A stretch of 64,000 nucleotides of DNA. It comes from Serinus canaria. Lineage: Eukaryota > Chordata > Aves > Passeriformes > Fringillidae. Positions within the stretch are counted from its first letter, which is position 1; each line of letters opens with the position of its first letter. The DNA lies in assembly GCF_022539315.1 (NCBI RefSeq), contig NC_066337.1, positions 496,001-560,000 of the forward strand, read 5' to 3'. Position numbers and translations under genes: made by a program. Below the pieces are notes generated by a model. The model saw nothing but the letters and a program-made list of their open reading frames with translations, had not been told where the DNA came from and did no database searches. Shown one piece after another: positions 49,097 through 62,676 of this stretch.

Positions 49097-52000
49097 ATGA
49101 ACCAAAACTTCAACTAAGTACTGATTCTGAAGCTGTGTTGTGCTCCTGGACTTTGTTTATGCTGTGTTTTTAGCTTACAGCCCTTTCTGTGCAAAGTCCA
49201 TGCCTCATTTTCTTGTTTTTAATTAATTTCCCCCCAATTTCCCAGTGGTGTCTCTGCAGTTGACAAAAAAGGCTTTTACTCAGTTCTGGAGTGGTTGAAC
49301 CTTGGCAGAGATGTTGCTTCTTCCCTTATGTGCAGGACTGATGACTTGCAGAAATAATACAGCTTTTCTGCACTCTTCAGAGTTAACAAACATTGGAGAC
49401 ACACGATTCACACAAAAAGCTTTTCTTCAGCAAATGTTCCTGGGTTTGAGCACATTCTCCCTTTTTAGTGCTTGACCACACATGGAACTTCTCAGGAGCA
49501 GCTGCTCACAAATAATTCCAGATGCTGAAAGACCCTGAATACAGTTCTGTTTTATATGGAGCCTGTTTGTGTCGACCTTTTCCAATCCCTTTTCTTGCTT
49601 TTTAGGCTCAGGTTCACCTCTCTGCTCATTTAAAATACATATTCAAGACACTTTTAAATCTCAAAATTCACAGACAAAAGGCAAAACTCCTTTTATTTGT
49701 TGTTCTGTTCTTCTCTCCATTTGGGGCTGGTAGAAGGAGGGTGTTTGGCTGCTGCTGTCACTGTCCCTCCAGAAAGAATCATGGGATTTGCAGAGTCTGC
49801 GCAGCTGTTGGGTGTGCAGTCAAATCAATCCTGGTCTTGGCTTTGCTGCTTATGAATTTCAGGAGAGAACTTTATTTCCCTGAGAATTTGTTACTTAGTT
49901 CAGCGTTCAGGTTGGAACTATTGGCAAAGGAAAATCTGAGCCACTTGGCTACAGGACTCTGTGAAGATTAAGATTTCCCTTCCAGGACTATTGAATTCAG
50001 CTCCTTGATTCTGATTTTCCTTATTTCTCATGTCTTGTTTGGCAGGGGAATGTCAGAGCAAGGATGGTCACAAACGCTGTGAGTCAGTTCCAGAAGAGCC
50101 GTGGTGCAGTCAGTGAGCAGCGGGGTTTGTGTAGGAGCGGCCCAGGGAGCCCCGCAGAGCAGGGCTGGGAGCACTGGGCCCTGCTGGAGCTGGCTGAGGA
50201 GCTGCAGGAGCAGGGCTGCCAGCTGGAAGGCAGCTGCTGCTGGGGCTGCCTCTGGTGCTGAGCCCTGCCAGCACAGAGCCCTGAGCTCCATCGGCTGCGG
50301 GCACTGAGAGCTCGTGGGGAGCTTGGCTTGCAGGGCTGGAGGGAAGGGCTTTAAACCTGCTGCTGTGAGGATGAGTTTTGTGTGGGTTCAGAAAGCCAGG
50401 ATGGGTTAATTTGCAGCCAGAGGACCCAAAAAGGAGTGTATTTGTGCAGAAGGAACTGTTCCACGGGTTATCGATGGCTCTGCTCCCTGTGCTCTCTAGC
50501 ACCAATGTGCTTCAGAGCAACTCCTGCCTCCTGGAGCACAACCCTTTGAGAGCGTGTGGTACCACTCAGGGATTTTACCACGCACTTTTCCTCTGGATTC
50601 TGTGGAGACAGGTTTAATGATACATGAGGAATGCTCTATAATTGCAGATTTCAGTGGCTTTAGAACAATGATGAAAGTACACCCTGCTGGTTCATGGAGT
50701 GGGAACCTCCTCCTGGGCCTTTGCAGCACTTTCTGCTCCTTTGAGCAGTAGGAAGGGTGTTAAAAATTATGTACTTGGGTGCTAACACCACCTAGCTGTG
50801 ATGGCAAATTGCTGGAAAACATTACTGAAAGGGGAAAAGTTCAAGCTGACTGAGTAAACTATTTCTCAGGTTTTTATTTGACTCTCTTCATGCCGTATAA
50901 ACTCACCCTCTCACACCCTGTGAACTCTGCTCTTCACACTTTATAAATCCATGATGGCAGAAATTAACAACAGAAAATTCCAGTGTATTTTCAGTTATGT
51001 GTTATCTTTGTGTTCAGTCCTTGTATCTGTGTACAGGGGGGTTAATTTTAATTCTCCTAGTAAATAGCACAACCAAGCATCAGAAGAGAAAAAGTATCTG
51101 GAGTGATATGAAGTAATCGTGCATTTTCTATTCTTCCTTCATAAGTGCTGCATTGGCAGATCTGACTGGCTTTTGGAGCAGCTGTTAGATCAAGGAATGA
51201 GATAAAGCTGGGTGAAAGAGAGGGCCTGTCTCAGAGCTGCCATGCAGTGCTGTTAGGAGAATGCAGTACCTTTGGGATGGACTAAAAATTACTAAAATTA
51301 TGTGTATAAACAAGAGTAAAGTGAAAAAGATAAAATGCAGCTGCATATATTGCATCTCCTCCTCTTCCTTCCCCCTTCCCCCTTCCCTTTCAAAATAGAA
51401 AACAAGTCCATGAGTGGAAGCAGTATGGATTTCTCCTTCATGGACTTGTTTGGTTTTTCTAGTGAAGTGAACTGACCTTTTATAAGTTTGCACTTGTGCC
51501 TGAAATTTGTTTGAATAAAACATGTTCATGTCATCTCCCGGGGAGGGTTTTGGCTTTTCCTTTGTCCATTGCTGTTGAATTTCCTCTGCTTAGGGCCCAT
51601 GGCCACCTCAGGGGAGAGGAGCGAAGGGTCCCTGTGGTTCAGCACTGACTCCCTGTCCTGAGCCTGAGCAGAGGGAGCAAAACACTTCGTTTCTGCACCC
51701 AAGGACTCATTTTAAAGAAATCTTCACCTTTTGCAGTGACTTTTCATCTGTAGGAGGGCTGGCCCCTCCAGCATTTAAAAAACAGCAATTAGTTTCTGAA
51801 ACTCATAAGTCTGACTTTTAAAATGATACCTTTCAAGGTGTACTTTGATTATAATTTTATTTGCTCTCCAGTCTGAGTTTTTATGTGCAAGATGGGTCAT
51901 GTTGTTAACATTTCCTCCACAAGATGATTTAATAATTGTACTGAAAACTGCGAATATTTCATCACTATTTGACTCCATGACTGGAGCTTTGAAAATATGA

Positions 52001-54180
52001 AATGCTGAGAGACTTGCAGTGAAATGGTGAGAAATTCTAACATTGTTTTAATAAGCTTATAATTCAAGGTCATGGCCAGTCCCAAGGACATTTGTACAGG
52101 TCTTGTAAGTCCTGGGGGTTGGTCTGGCAGTAAAAATATTTCCCCGTTTCTCAGCTCCTTGAAAACCAGCAGCAGGACATTTTTTCTGCATGCATATTCT
52201 TAAATATGCACACACTTCTTGTTTTCTGTGGAGGGGATTTCAAGTACAGCTTCACACAGATTTGTGAGGTTCTGTGGCAGCATCTCCTGCTCTCTGTAGG
52301 GCCTTATAAATATTTGCAGAGGACCAGCAGGTAACCTCATCTTCCCTTCTGCCTGGGTCACAAGGGAGGTTCAGGTTCTGGAAGAGGCACTGGGATTACG
52401 TTCCCTGCCTCGTGGAGTTATTCTGTGCCTCCCACAGGGAAATGACAGCAACTTGGATCTGTACTTTTTGATTATTTTTATGTATCCTGTTGAAATAACT
52501 GAAATACCACCTTGACTTTGGAGTGTGTAACATGTTTCATGAACTCCTCAGTGACACTGGGAGAGAAGGTGCTGCTCTGCCTGATGCAGACTTTGTAAAT
52601 GAGATTTTGGATCTGATTACAGCTAACAAGGAATAGACATTGGATATGGCATTGGAAACAGACACCACTGAGATGTGAAGCCCTTGCTGCTGCACACGCA
52701 GGATGTTTAATTAGTACCCGGCCCTTTTCTGAATCAGGATGTGCCTCTGCTTAGGGAACATTTTTGACAAATCCCCAGTGGCTCATAAAAGAACAGAAGG
52801 TAGTAAGGGTTTTGGTCCATTCTCTCTTGTGCAGACACAGGAGTTTCCTTGGTGCTTGCCAAACACAAAGCAAAGGCTGGGTGCACAGGAAAAGGAGGGC
52901 TCATGGGAAATAACCTCAGACTGCTGCTTCCTCGTAGAAGGGAGTTGTGCAATTGTGGATGAAATGGATGCTGTGGTGTTGGATGGACTTTGGAGGTGTC
53001 GCCTGCTGAGCTCTCTGTGTTTCAGCCCCTTTGGCTGCCAAGTCATGTGTGGGAAGCTCTGGCCAGAATGTTGAGATTCCTGCAGTAGCTGGGGCTTTTA
53101 AGGTGTTTTATCATCATCCATCAGGTTCTGAAAGTGCTGATCAGCAGTCACCTGTGCAGCACAGGGAACAAACAGGACATACTGGTTTGGAAAGAAGCTT
53201 TTCTGTGTTCAGCACTGTTAGAGAGGGGGAATATTGAAACAGAAACTTCAGATCCTTCTGGATACTGTTGTTTGCCCACTCTCGATTTTACCTTTGCATG
53301 TGTATTTCTTAAAAATTGGGATACAGCTCTCTTTGGAGAAATAAAGTATTTATAAGACTACTGATGCCGTTTCTCTCAAATATCCTTTCCTAAATATTCT
53401 CCCTTTCCCAGCTATCCTAAAAAACTCCCCTAAGTCAGTAAATCGGAGAAACAGCACCCACTGATGTTTGACACTTTTTGTGCCAACAGAGCAGGAAGGA
53501 AAAACAAGGACACCAAGGGATACCTTTTGCCACTGTCATGAGCCTCAGAACTTCATAAAAATAATTCTTTTTGCTACTTGAGTGTGCTTACAGAAGTGAA
53601 TTGACCCTGACTGGCTCTCTGTGCTGTAATGAATGTGTGGCACCATATCAGGTGAAAACAGCCATCAGATCTCAGAAAGGGGCTGGTTCTCTGTTTTCTG
53701 AGCCATTCCTGCCGTTGCTTTGTGTGCAAAGGGTTGGTGCTGGCTGTTTGTGGGAGCTGGGAAAGTGGGAGGTGTTGGCACGGTGTGAGTGTGGGTCTAA
53801 CAGGAAGCTTCACGTGCAGACACATTTTTTGTGGCAGCAAATCTTCTGTTCTAGCTGTGCACTGGATCTGCTTGCACGGGAAAAAAAAAAAAGTTATTTT
53901 AGAGACCATATTTAATTACTGCTGCATTTACAGTAAAACAAGTGTGTTGAAAGCTTTCTAATTATATAATGGGAATACAAAAAGATATCAGTCTCCATTC
54001 AGGAACAGAAAGGTTTGTCTTTTTCATTAACCATGCTCTCTCCTGTGGGTTTTCCATGACATAATGGGAAGCATTGGGTCTGGGTTGTGTTGCCTGTTCA
54101 GATACTGCTTGAAAAATAAAGCGGAGCAAGCTTGAAGAGGTCACTTAGATAGCTTAGAGATTCTTAAATTGAAGATCCTG
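49097..54180. other. Non-coding DNA, no recognisable gene
   Basis: About 5 kb with no recognisable exon or transposable element. A GC-richer patch lies at 50040-50340 with few CpGs. A 14-bp perfect inverted repeat (AAACAAGTCCATGA at 51400-51413 and its complement at 51438-51451) flanks a 24-bp spacer. Confidence 0.5.
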
Positions 54181-54455
54181 GAGTGCCAGGAGAAAGGGGA
54201 ATTTCCTCCCAATATCCCATTCAACACTGCCAGAGGGCAGTGTTGAATGGGATATTGGGAGGAAATTCTTCCCTGTGAGGGTGGGCAGGCCCTGGCACAG
54301 GGTGCCCAGGGAAGCTGTGGCTGCCCCTGGGTCCCTGGGAGGGTCCAAGGCCAGGGGCTGGAGCAGCCTGAAATAGTGGAAGGTGTCCCTGTCTGTGGCA
54401 GAGGTTGGCACTGGGTGGTCTTTTAAACTCCCTCCCAATCCAAGCTGTTTTGTGT
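54181..54455 (+). mobile_element. CR1 LINE, 3' fragment with internal hairpin
   Basis: The right part reads GGAAATTCTTCCCTGTGAGG, then GGCCCTGGCACAGGGTGCCC, GGAAGCTGTGGCTGCCCC, GTGGAAGGTGTCCCTG and GAGGTTGGCACTGGGTGGTC, ending near CTCCCTCCCAATCC. This is the order and orientation of an avian CR1 3' end on the plus strand. The left part is abnormal: where CR1 normally has a GGCTTTAAACTGCC-type sequence, this copy carries an inverted copy of its own downstream bases, forming a perfect hairpin (54199-54268, listed separately). Confidence 0.9.
54199..54268. repeat. Perfect inverted repeat, 33-bp arms, 4-bp loop
   Basis: The left arm 54199-54231 (GAATTTCCTCCCAATATCCC...) is the exact reverse complement of the right arm 54236-54268, with spacer AGAG. 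The right arm is normal CR1 sequence; the left arm is foreign to CR1 at that place. The centre CTGCCAGAGGGCAG is a short palindrome native to this CR1 type, so the long hairpin looks like a template-switch (quasi-palindrome correction) event. Confidence 0.95.
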
Positions 54456-57400
54456 CTCCATGGTTTATGAATGTTTGTCTGAATAAGGAAAAAATATTTT
54501 AAAAAACCCACTCCTGATTTCTGCACAAAGTTTGCAGAGAACATTTCAAGTGAGCTCATTTGTCTTTGGGAATGAAAAACCTCAGAGGAGAGAAGGAGCT
54601 GTGGCTTGGGCTGTCACATGGAATAGAGTCTCACTCTGTGAGCTTCCTGGGAGCAGAGAGGGAGACACTGATCACCGAGTCACATCCCTGTGGGAAGCCA
54701 CCAGCCCATTCTGGGGAGAGCAGGGAGAGGAGCCTGGCACGGGAATGAACCTCACTGTGACCCAGGGGGCCTCCTGCATCAGTCAGGTTTCTAATGCCTG
54801 CATCATGGCCGGGGGAATCCCAGTCCTCTTTGGCAGGGAGATTGAGGGATCAGGCTCATTTTTGTTGCACTGGACTTCTTCCTGCCCTGATGTCAAGAGG
54901 AACTATCTTTTCTGAGCATTCTGACAGCATAGGGGTAATGTGGGAGCAAGGAGCAGGTGCTTTTCCTTGCCTGTTCCATCGCTCTGGAAGCCACATCCTC
55001 ACCAGGAGTGTTAGGAAGTTCTGCTGTCAGGCTGCCCTATTCACTGAGGCTGCAGTATATCTTGTAATTTTACTCCTTTGTTCACTATACTTTTACCCAT
55101 TCTCTCACAGCCGTCTCTTTTTGCTGAGTTACTCATTATGCACTAAAAAGTCTCTGTTGCAGGTGTCAGTTCTAAAATGATCCTGGTTACTGAGAGAGGG
55201 GGTAAGAGGCTGGCAGAGTACTGTTTAGTGCCCTGTCCCTGGGCACTGAGATTAATGTGTGCTGCTTTCAGCAAGATCTCATTGCTTTGGGAAGGGCAAT
55301 AGCCCAGTCACTTCATTATCCTGCTCCTCTGCACAAGTGCCAGTGGAATAGAAATGCTTTCATTTTCCAGATGACCCTTTGGGTGCTTGAGACAAATGCT
55401 TTCAAAAGCTGCTCCACACTTTCTTTTTTTTGTTGTTTTTTTTTTTTTCCTTGTCAAAGTGACAAAGCTGTAAATCCCTTCATCACTTGCTGTAGTACAT
55501 CACACCTGCAACCTTGCTGAATGCCTTCAAAATAATGGACAGTGTGCTTTCACTGGTAGATACTTAACCAAATCATTTGTCTATTTATTTGTTTTCCCGA
55601 GAGGGTATTTTATTACTGACAGCATGAGTCAGGACAATTGAAGGTTGCAGTGAAATATTGCAGCCTCTACTGTGATGCAGCTGGAATGAAGTGTTACCTT
55701 AGTCATACTGAAAATAAACAATTCATGTACTTTATGCTTCCTTAGCCCTTTCCAGCTGCTCTTTCCCCCAAAGCACAGCATTTTGGTAGCTCCTGGGAGA
55801 GGGAATCTTGTGCCTCAGCGTTTGTGTGCAAAGAGGTTGTCAGCAAGGGTTAAAAAAGTGTCCATGGTTATGTTTTATGGAGAGAAGGTTTTTATGGAGG
55901 ACAGACAGCAGCTGGCACTCTTGGTTTTTATTCCAGACTTCACTGACTAAGGCAATGCTGACTCTTCTTGTGCATTATTTACACCATTTTTAAAGAAGGA
56001 GTAACAAAAATAGCTGTTTTACAGGAACATTTCGACTTAATTGTGAAGAGCTGCATGGCTCAAGTAGAAAAATAACTTCAGGAAAAATTTTTATTTTATT
56101 CCTGTTGGTCTTTTGAAAGAGGGTTGAAAGCTGGGTTGTATTTTCAGCAGGATTGTCCTTCTTCATCCCAACCTCTCAAGTCCCCTGAGCTGTGCCTGAA
56201 GGCCTGGGAGGGCTGGATGTTGACACAGGTGTCAGGAGGATGTTGCAGATGTTGGGATTGTCCTCACCCTGGCTTCCCATTTTTAACTGTAACTGTTTGT
56301 GATACACTGGGCCAGGGTCCCCCTTGATCTCTCACTGCCAGCTCTTCTAACACACATAATTCTGTGTGCCAGTCATGAAGCCCCAGCTTCCCTTGCCTTG
56401 AAGGGGTTAATTTTCTCAGTAGTTTTCACAGCTTGTGTTGGCTATCAGGGGTGTGGTGGCAAAGGAGAAGTTTAGAGTGTCTGTTCCTAGTACTGTTACC
56501 TTTCAGCTGCCCTTTTCTTCCCTCCTCTCTGATGTTATAGTTCCTGCTCCAGCCAGCACAATTATACAGTAATTCTGTTGCACAGAGGAGCTGTTGGCAT
56601 CCTCTCCTCTTTTATTACCCTGGTGCAGAAGCAGAGTGGTGGCAGAGATGCAGAATTGACACCAGTGGAACCAGGCCAGGTGAGATTCAAAAGGCAGATA
56701 TAAGACACAGTGCTTTTCAAGGGATTGGGTTTGCCAGGAAGGAGTGATGGAAAGGAATTGCAGTTACCCGATCCATCTCCTTTCTCCTCCTGCCTTGCAG
56801 AGCACGTGAGCATCTGCTCAAATGTCACTGAATGTCACCTGGCTCGGGCCAGGCAGATGCCCAGTGCCTTGGGGTCTCTCTGGGCTCCAGGCTGAAGGGA
56901 CAGCAATGCTGCTGGGGTAATTTGTGAGGGTGGAGGATTAAATGTTCTTGAAAAGCTATTTGCATAAAGGTTTCCAAAGGAGAGTGTGAGTGAGAATATG
57001 TTCAAACTGAGCAGTGAAATCTGCACAGCTTGTCTTTCTCATCCATCTGGTTGGAGCACATTATCTCTTTTTTACAGATTATATTTAATCTTCCCATTCC
57101 AGAAGGATCTGTTGAGCCTCAACAGTCATGGCAGAGCCCTCCTGGAAAGTTAGACAGGAGAAGCAGGAGGTGGGATTTTATGCTCAGGAGGACAACTGAG
57201 GAGGTTCAGGGATGCTCTGTCACCTTCCTGGGCCTGGCAGGGCAGCAGGTTGACTCTCCTGCTTTGCTATACTCCTGCTCCTTTCCCTGGCTTCCCCAGA
57301 CTGGCATTCTGTCTGCTCTGTGCTTTCCTGACTCCTGGCCAGGCTTTAGCTTCCTCTCATGTGGCTCACCAAGAAAATCACCTTTGCAGTGAGCATGGCA

Positions 57401-58215
57401 GGTGCTGGGAGGCAGCAGGGGTTCAAGTCAGGCTTTCCTGCTCCTCTGCCTGCTCAGGTGTGCTGGGAGGGGATCAGAATGGAGCAGCAGCAGAGACAGC
57501 TCTGTACACACAGGCAGAATTCCAGCCTGGGAGCTCTGCTTCTGTCTCTTCATTACTTTACTTTGTTTTGGTACCTGTACTTACTGAAGAGACTTGCCTA
57601 TCAGCTGCTGATTTTTTTTTTCTTCCTGCTGAGTCATTGCACAGCTCACCAGTCCTTTGTGAGCTTTGCTTTCTGGAATCCTGACTCGATTGTCATGTCC
57701 CTTTCTGCTCTCCTCTGCATCCAGTGTGCCAGCACTCCATGCAAGCACTCCTACAGTGCTGCTCCCATGGTACCCTCTGTGATCAGGGTGAGTGAGGTGT
57801 GTTCTAGTGGCAGGATTTGTCCTGTTCTCAGGGACCTGTTATTCCTGTGATATTCACATTTTGAAATTGTTCATTTTCCTTGCACAGAGGCAGCTGGTGG
57901 ATGCAGACACGTTCTCCTGGAGTTGAGGGGAGAGGAAACTTTGTTTGCTTTTGATTTTCCATGCACTGCACTGCTGGCATCTGCTTAGGCAATTCAACAC
58001 CTTTCATATTTTTCATCCCCTATAATGTATTAGAGAAGGCCTCTGTTCTTTGAGTATCTTTTCAGTCTTCACTATGAAAATATAGTTTACTGTTTCCCCC
58101 TTTCCTTATCCATCCTTCCTTTTGCCTTTAAAACTGGGTTGGTATTTCAGAGACCTTCTTGTCTGCCCTGATATAAAATTAAAGAGGTTTCATAAATTTT
58201 GAAGCAGTGCAATTA
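54456..58215. other. Non-coding DNA, no recognisable gene
   Basis: No exon, RNA gene or transposable element is recognisable. A T-rich run broken by single G (about 55420-55449) is low complexity. Several overlapping frames of 120-163 codons at 57030-57850 do not resemble any known protein. Confidence 0.5.
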
Positions 58216-58314
58216 AAATTTTTTTGTTTTAAAAGGTTGCATTCCCCCCCCCCCCCAGTTTTAAAATCTCCTTGTTCTCAGTCACAGGTTGTTTCTGTAA
58301 TTCCTTTTTTTTTT
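58216..58314. repeat. Homopolymer cluster
   Basis: Within 100 bp there is an AATTTTTTTGTTTTAAAA segment, a C13 run (58244-58256) and a T run of about a dozen ending near 58314. Such clusters are slippage-prone, and base counts here may be uncertain in a sequence assembly. Confidence 0.85.
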
Positions 58315-58315
58315 T

Positions 58316-61300
58316 GTTGTTCATAGTTTGCTTTTAAAATGAAAACATAAATATGACCTCTATTTTTTTACCGGAAGTGTTTGTGTTTCAGATGCTTCCC
58401 CCCCCAGTTAATTAGAAATAACAACAACCAACAAAACTATTCCTTTTTCCTGATCTCTGATTTTTCCAGGGGATTAGGGTAATGTTGCATGATGAGGCAC
58501 TGAACACCCCTCCATGCCCGGGGTCTCAGCTCCAGCATTGGCAAAGCAAAGAAAAATGTCCAGACTGTCAGTTAGGAGGAGGAGACACAGGCTGAGAGCA
58601 GGGAAGGATCCTGGGTCTGGTTTAGCAGCTGGATGTAGTGAGTGGCATCTTGCCTGTGCTAGAGGGCTAGAATTACATGGTCCTGAGAGTTCCCCCCAGC
58701 CCAGACCTTCTGGGATTCTTTGATGTGCAAAAGCCCCCCTGGGGCTCATGGGGCAGGAGGTGGCCCAGGTCAGAAGGAGGTCTCTGGGTTGATGATGTCC
58801 CTCATGACCTCTCTGTGCAGCCCCAGCCATGCAGGTGACCCAAAGTGCTGCTGTGGCTGCACCATGTGTCCCCACCCTGGAGCTCTGATCTGCCCTCAGC
58901 AGCTCCTGGGGGCCTGGCAGCTCTTCTGGCCCAGCACAGTGCCAGCCCTGTGTGGAATGGGTTGACTTTTCCTCCAGGGCAGTGTCTGTGGAGGTGGGCA
59001 AGTCCCTCTACTGGGCATCAGGTGGAGATGGGAGCTGCTCCCTGCAGGAACACCGTCAGGGCTGTCCCTGGAACCTGCTGGAGGTGCTGGCTCTGAGCTC
59101 TTTGGGGACACTGCTCTCTGCAGCCCAGAGTTTCCCTGCTCAGTGATCCTGGTATGTCTTTCTGTGTGTAGCGTGTTGCTTTCTCCTCATTTTCTCCTCT
59201 TTAGAAGGAGTTCATAAAGTAATGAGTGAGGAGGAAGTGTTGCGTAAACTCTTCATGCTCAGAGGCAGAGGTTGGGAAAGGGCAGAGCTCCACTCCTGAG
59301 CCTTCTCTGAGAGAGCCTTCTCGTGTTCCTCGGAGAGTGCCCTGATTGCTTGCTGGGAGCTGGGCTGGCTCTTGTCTCTTCTTCATCAGGACACAACCTT
59401 TCATGGCAAGGAGTGAGAGAGAGCAGGTGTGATCCTCTGCACAGGAGGCTATTGTTCTCCCTGAGCCTCCATTCTTCTTCCTCCAGGCCCCGATAAGGTA
59501 TTTGATTATTTCTTATGTGATGGACTGGGAAATGGAAGTTATTTCCTACTTTAGGGCTAGTCATCCTCTGAAACACTGGTCAACTTAAGTGAGCTGTCAC
59601 TTACTTTGGTGTTTGGAAAATGGATGATATAAAGCATAAAGCGATACTCTCTTTACGCACCTCTTGCCTGCTTTGATGTAGACAATCCTTGCACTGATGT
59701 TTTATGATCTCCTGGCACATCCAAGTACAGCTTTTAGCATAACTGGTGTCACTGATTATTATCAGAAGTCCATATAATTGAGGTTACACCTGGTGTTTCA
59801 GTCTTGTGCTCCTCTGAGCAGCTTTAGAGTTCAGGTTTGGGTTTATGATGTACCATCTCTCAATCTCCCCTCCAAAAAGAAAAATACATTTAAATTAGAG
59901 TGAAGGCTTGGCTAATTGTTCTTTCTGTATTCATCTGTGAGGCAGCAGGAAACCAAGCAGCAGGGTTTCCATCAAGAGCAGCTGTATGTGCCAGCTTGGC
60001 TGCCTTTGTCCCACACTGCCTGTGGCTGTTGAGGGGAAAAGGGACAGTAGTGGCTGCAGCTGGACCCTTGAGAGCCAGGCACGGGAGAGTGAGGAGTTCT
60101 TTCCTGGTCATCGGAAGTTTTATTATTCACTGAAAGTGCTAATTAACAATTGTAAATTATTCCAAAAGCCAAAGTAAATGTGTTCCTGGTTGTTAAAGAC
60201 TTCATCAGTGTTGGGTGTGTTGTCACTGAAGGGAAATGTGCTATGTGACACTGCAAGAGGGTTTGTCCGCTGTGCCCCTGAAGGTCTGCAGCCCTCAGGC
60301 ACTGCTTCTCCTTGTCCCCTCTGTATCTTCTGCACCCCTCCCACTTCCATCTTCCCATTCCCTGCATCAGAAACGCCCGTGCAGGGGGGTGGCAGGGCAG
60401 GTCTGTCCCAGTGCTCTGGGAGCCCAGGGACTCATGAATCATTTGGATTCATGGCTGTGCTGTCGAGAATTAATTACAGTGTGGCTTTGCACATTCCCTG
60501 CCCGTGTGACCCCCACCTGCCTAAATCTGTCCCTCATGATGACTTGCTGCAGTTGGAGGCCTCCATTTAATTCCATTTAGCTGGTCAGGAACTATCCAAT
60601 AGGAACAGTAATAGTGAAATATATAAGTATTGATTTCTAGATGGAGAAAGGACTGAGCAGCCTCCTGTTTGCTTTTGATACCACTGAAGTGCAGTGATAA
60701 TAGGAGGGTAGGAGGAGGGCTGTTGTAAATATGATGCAAGGACCACTTGTCATTTAAGACTATTTAAGTCAGAGTAACTGAGCTACTCTTTATTTACTTG
60801 CTTATGCTTATCTTTTATTATTTGTTCAGCTATTCAGGTTCTGGTGTCCCAGAGTTCATTTCCATTCATTTCCTTGTAAGAATTCACTAGCGAGTCTGCT
60901 TGGGTGGGTTTTTTCCCCTGGTTTTAACCACAGAGTGCCCCAAGACCACATACACGGGCAGTTTGGAAGTATTGGATGGATAGAAGGAGTGGGATGGATA
61001 GAAAGTATAGCTCTGGGTGGGTGTCAGGCTCCATATAAATATTTTAGTGGGAGGAGGGTTTCCCTGCTCAGCAGCTGTCTGACTGGGCAAAGCCTGAACA
61101 TTGTTTCATGTTATGAACAGTTGTCATTTAGGGCTGATTGTAACTGATGAGGTGATGGCTGAAAACATCGTTTTCCAGGATGTGCTTCTGTGACAGAAGA
61201 GTAAATTTGCTGTGGCTTTGCATTGGCACTGAACTACAAACAAACTCCAGATGAGCCCAGATGCGTGTCGTGGATTAGGTTTAGGTGATTCTGTACAGTT

Positions 61301-62676
61301 TGGGGTTTCCTGTGATACATGCAGCATTTGCATCAGCTGGGAGCAGGTGGGGTTTGTTCCTGCTTTGTGTGATGGAGAGGTCTGAAGGGTCCAGCCAGGG
61401 GCAGAACAGCACTAGCTGGGCATTGAGAAGGGCTGGCTGGGAGAGAGCTTGGTCTTACCCAGACAAACAAAAAGAGGAGATTGCAGAGGAACAGCTTCTG
61501 ACTGAGAGCTTGGTGAGAGGTCCCTGTTGGTGTCACTTGTGGGAGGACAGACAGTGAGGCTGAGTCCTGCTGAGGGGTTTAGATCATTCCCACCACGTCA
61601 GTGGGAGTGGGAAAGGCCCCAAGGCTGGACTTCCCACTGCCTCAGGAGGAACCTTTGCTGACATGCCTAAGTCCAGACTCCTTGGTAGAGCAGGAGGGAG
61701 AGAGCAGCATCTTTTCCCATCTCCCTTCTGTGTTCCAACTTTAGAGCTGCTTGTAGCAGTTTATTAATGGTAGATAAGAGGTTCATGCCCTTTTCCCTAG
61801 AGGTATTTTTTTTTATTACTTTTATACTTGTTCCGGAGTCAAACAAAAGAAATCCTAGCCAGGCCTCAGAGATTCTGATTGTTCAATGATTTCGTAATTA
61901 TTTTTCTCATCCTGGGCAAAGTAATGAGAGAAACCTATTCCAGAGGAATTTTTTTATTGACTGTCACTGTGTTCTTCTGAAAGAAAATGCCGAGCACCTA
62001 CGAAAATAACATCTTTTATGTGTTGCCAAATAAAAGAGCAGGTTTGTTCAGTAATACATATGCAAAAGCATGAGGATTTTGTGATTATTTTTATAAAGCT
62101 TTTTAATAACTAAGAACATGTCCCTGAGCTTGCAAAAGCTGAATATTCCAATAAGTAGTTCTTTTCATGAAGTGCTTAAAGAAATACCAGTTATGCAAAG
62201 CCTGAATGCAGATTCTTACAGCCCAGTTGCACAAAGCCCTTAGTTCCATGTTCCAGTCCCTTCCAGAACATGGAGGGCATCTCTCCGTACTCAGTTATGT
62301 ACTTGGAGATGGATGGTACTGAGCTGAGACATAAAACACAACCAGGTGAGACAAGAGGCTGCCAAAACCATGGTGAAAGAGTAGGACGAATGAAGGTGAG
62401 TTTATTGCTTTTTGCTGCTTTCAGATTTAGAGATTTACTGAAGATGGTTTGGGGTTGATTTTACTGTGTACCTACAGAACTGTGCCTGGAGGAAAGGAAA
62501 CAATCAGAAGGTTTGCTTATAGTAAGTGTCGGCTTCTCTTCCATTCTCCTTCCCTTCCTTGATGGATGGGAGAAATGTTCAGTTGTTTGGAACCTTGGAA
62601 CCTACCCAGTGGTGCCAAGGTCCTGCTGGGACAATCCTGTGGCTGTGTGAGAGCATAGGCAGTGCCCTCAGGCTCT
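58316..62676. other. Non-coding DNA, no recognisable gene
   Basis: No exon or transposable element is recognisable. A GGGATGGATAGAA-type unit is duplicated at about 60970-61000. The AT-rich block 61800-62200 carries SOX-like, homeobox-like and octamer-like words and may be a conserved non-coding element. The frames in the GC-richer part 58470-59110 have no recognisable domain. Confidence 0.5.

Noticed and set aside
57359..57850. 163-codon plus-strand frame with hydrophobic stretches
   Set aside because: The hydrophobic runs come from T-rich DNA; three overlapping frames are similarly open and none has splice support.
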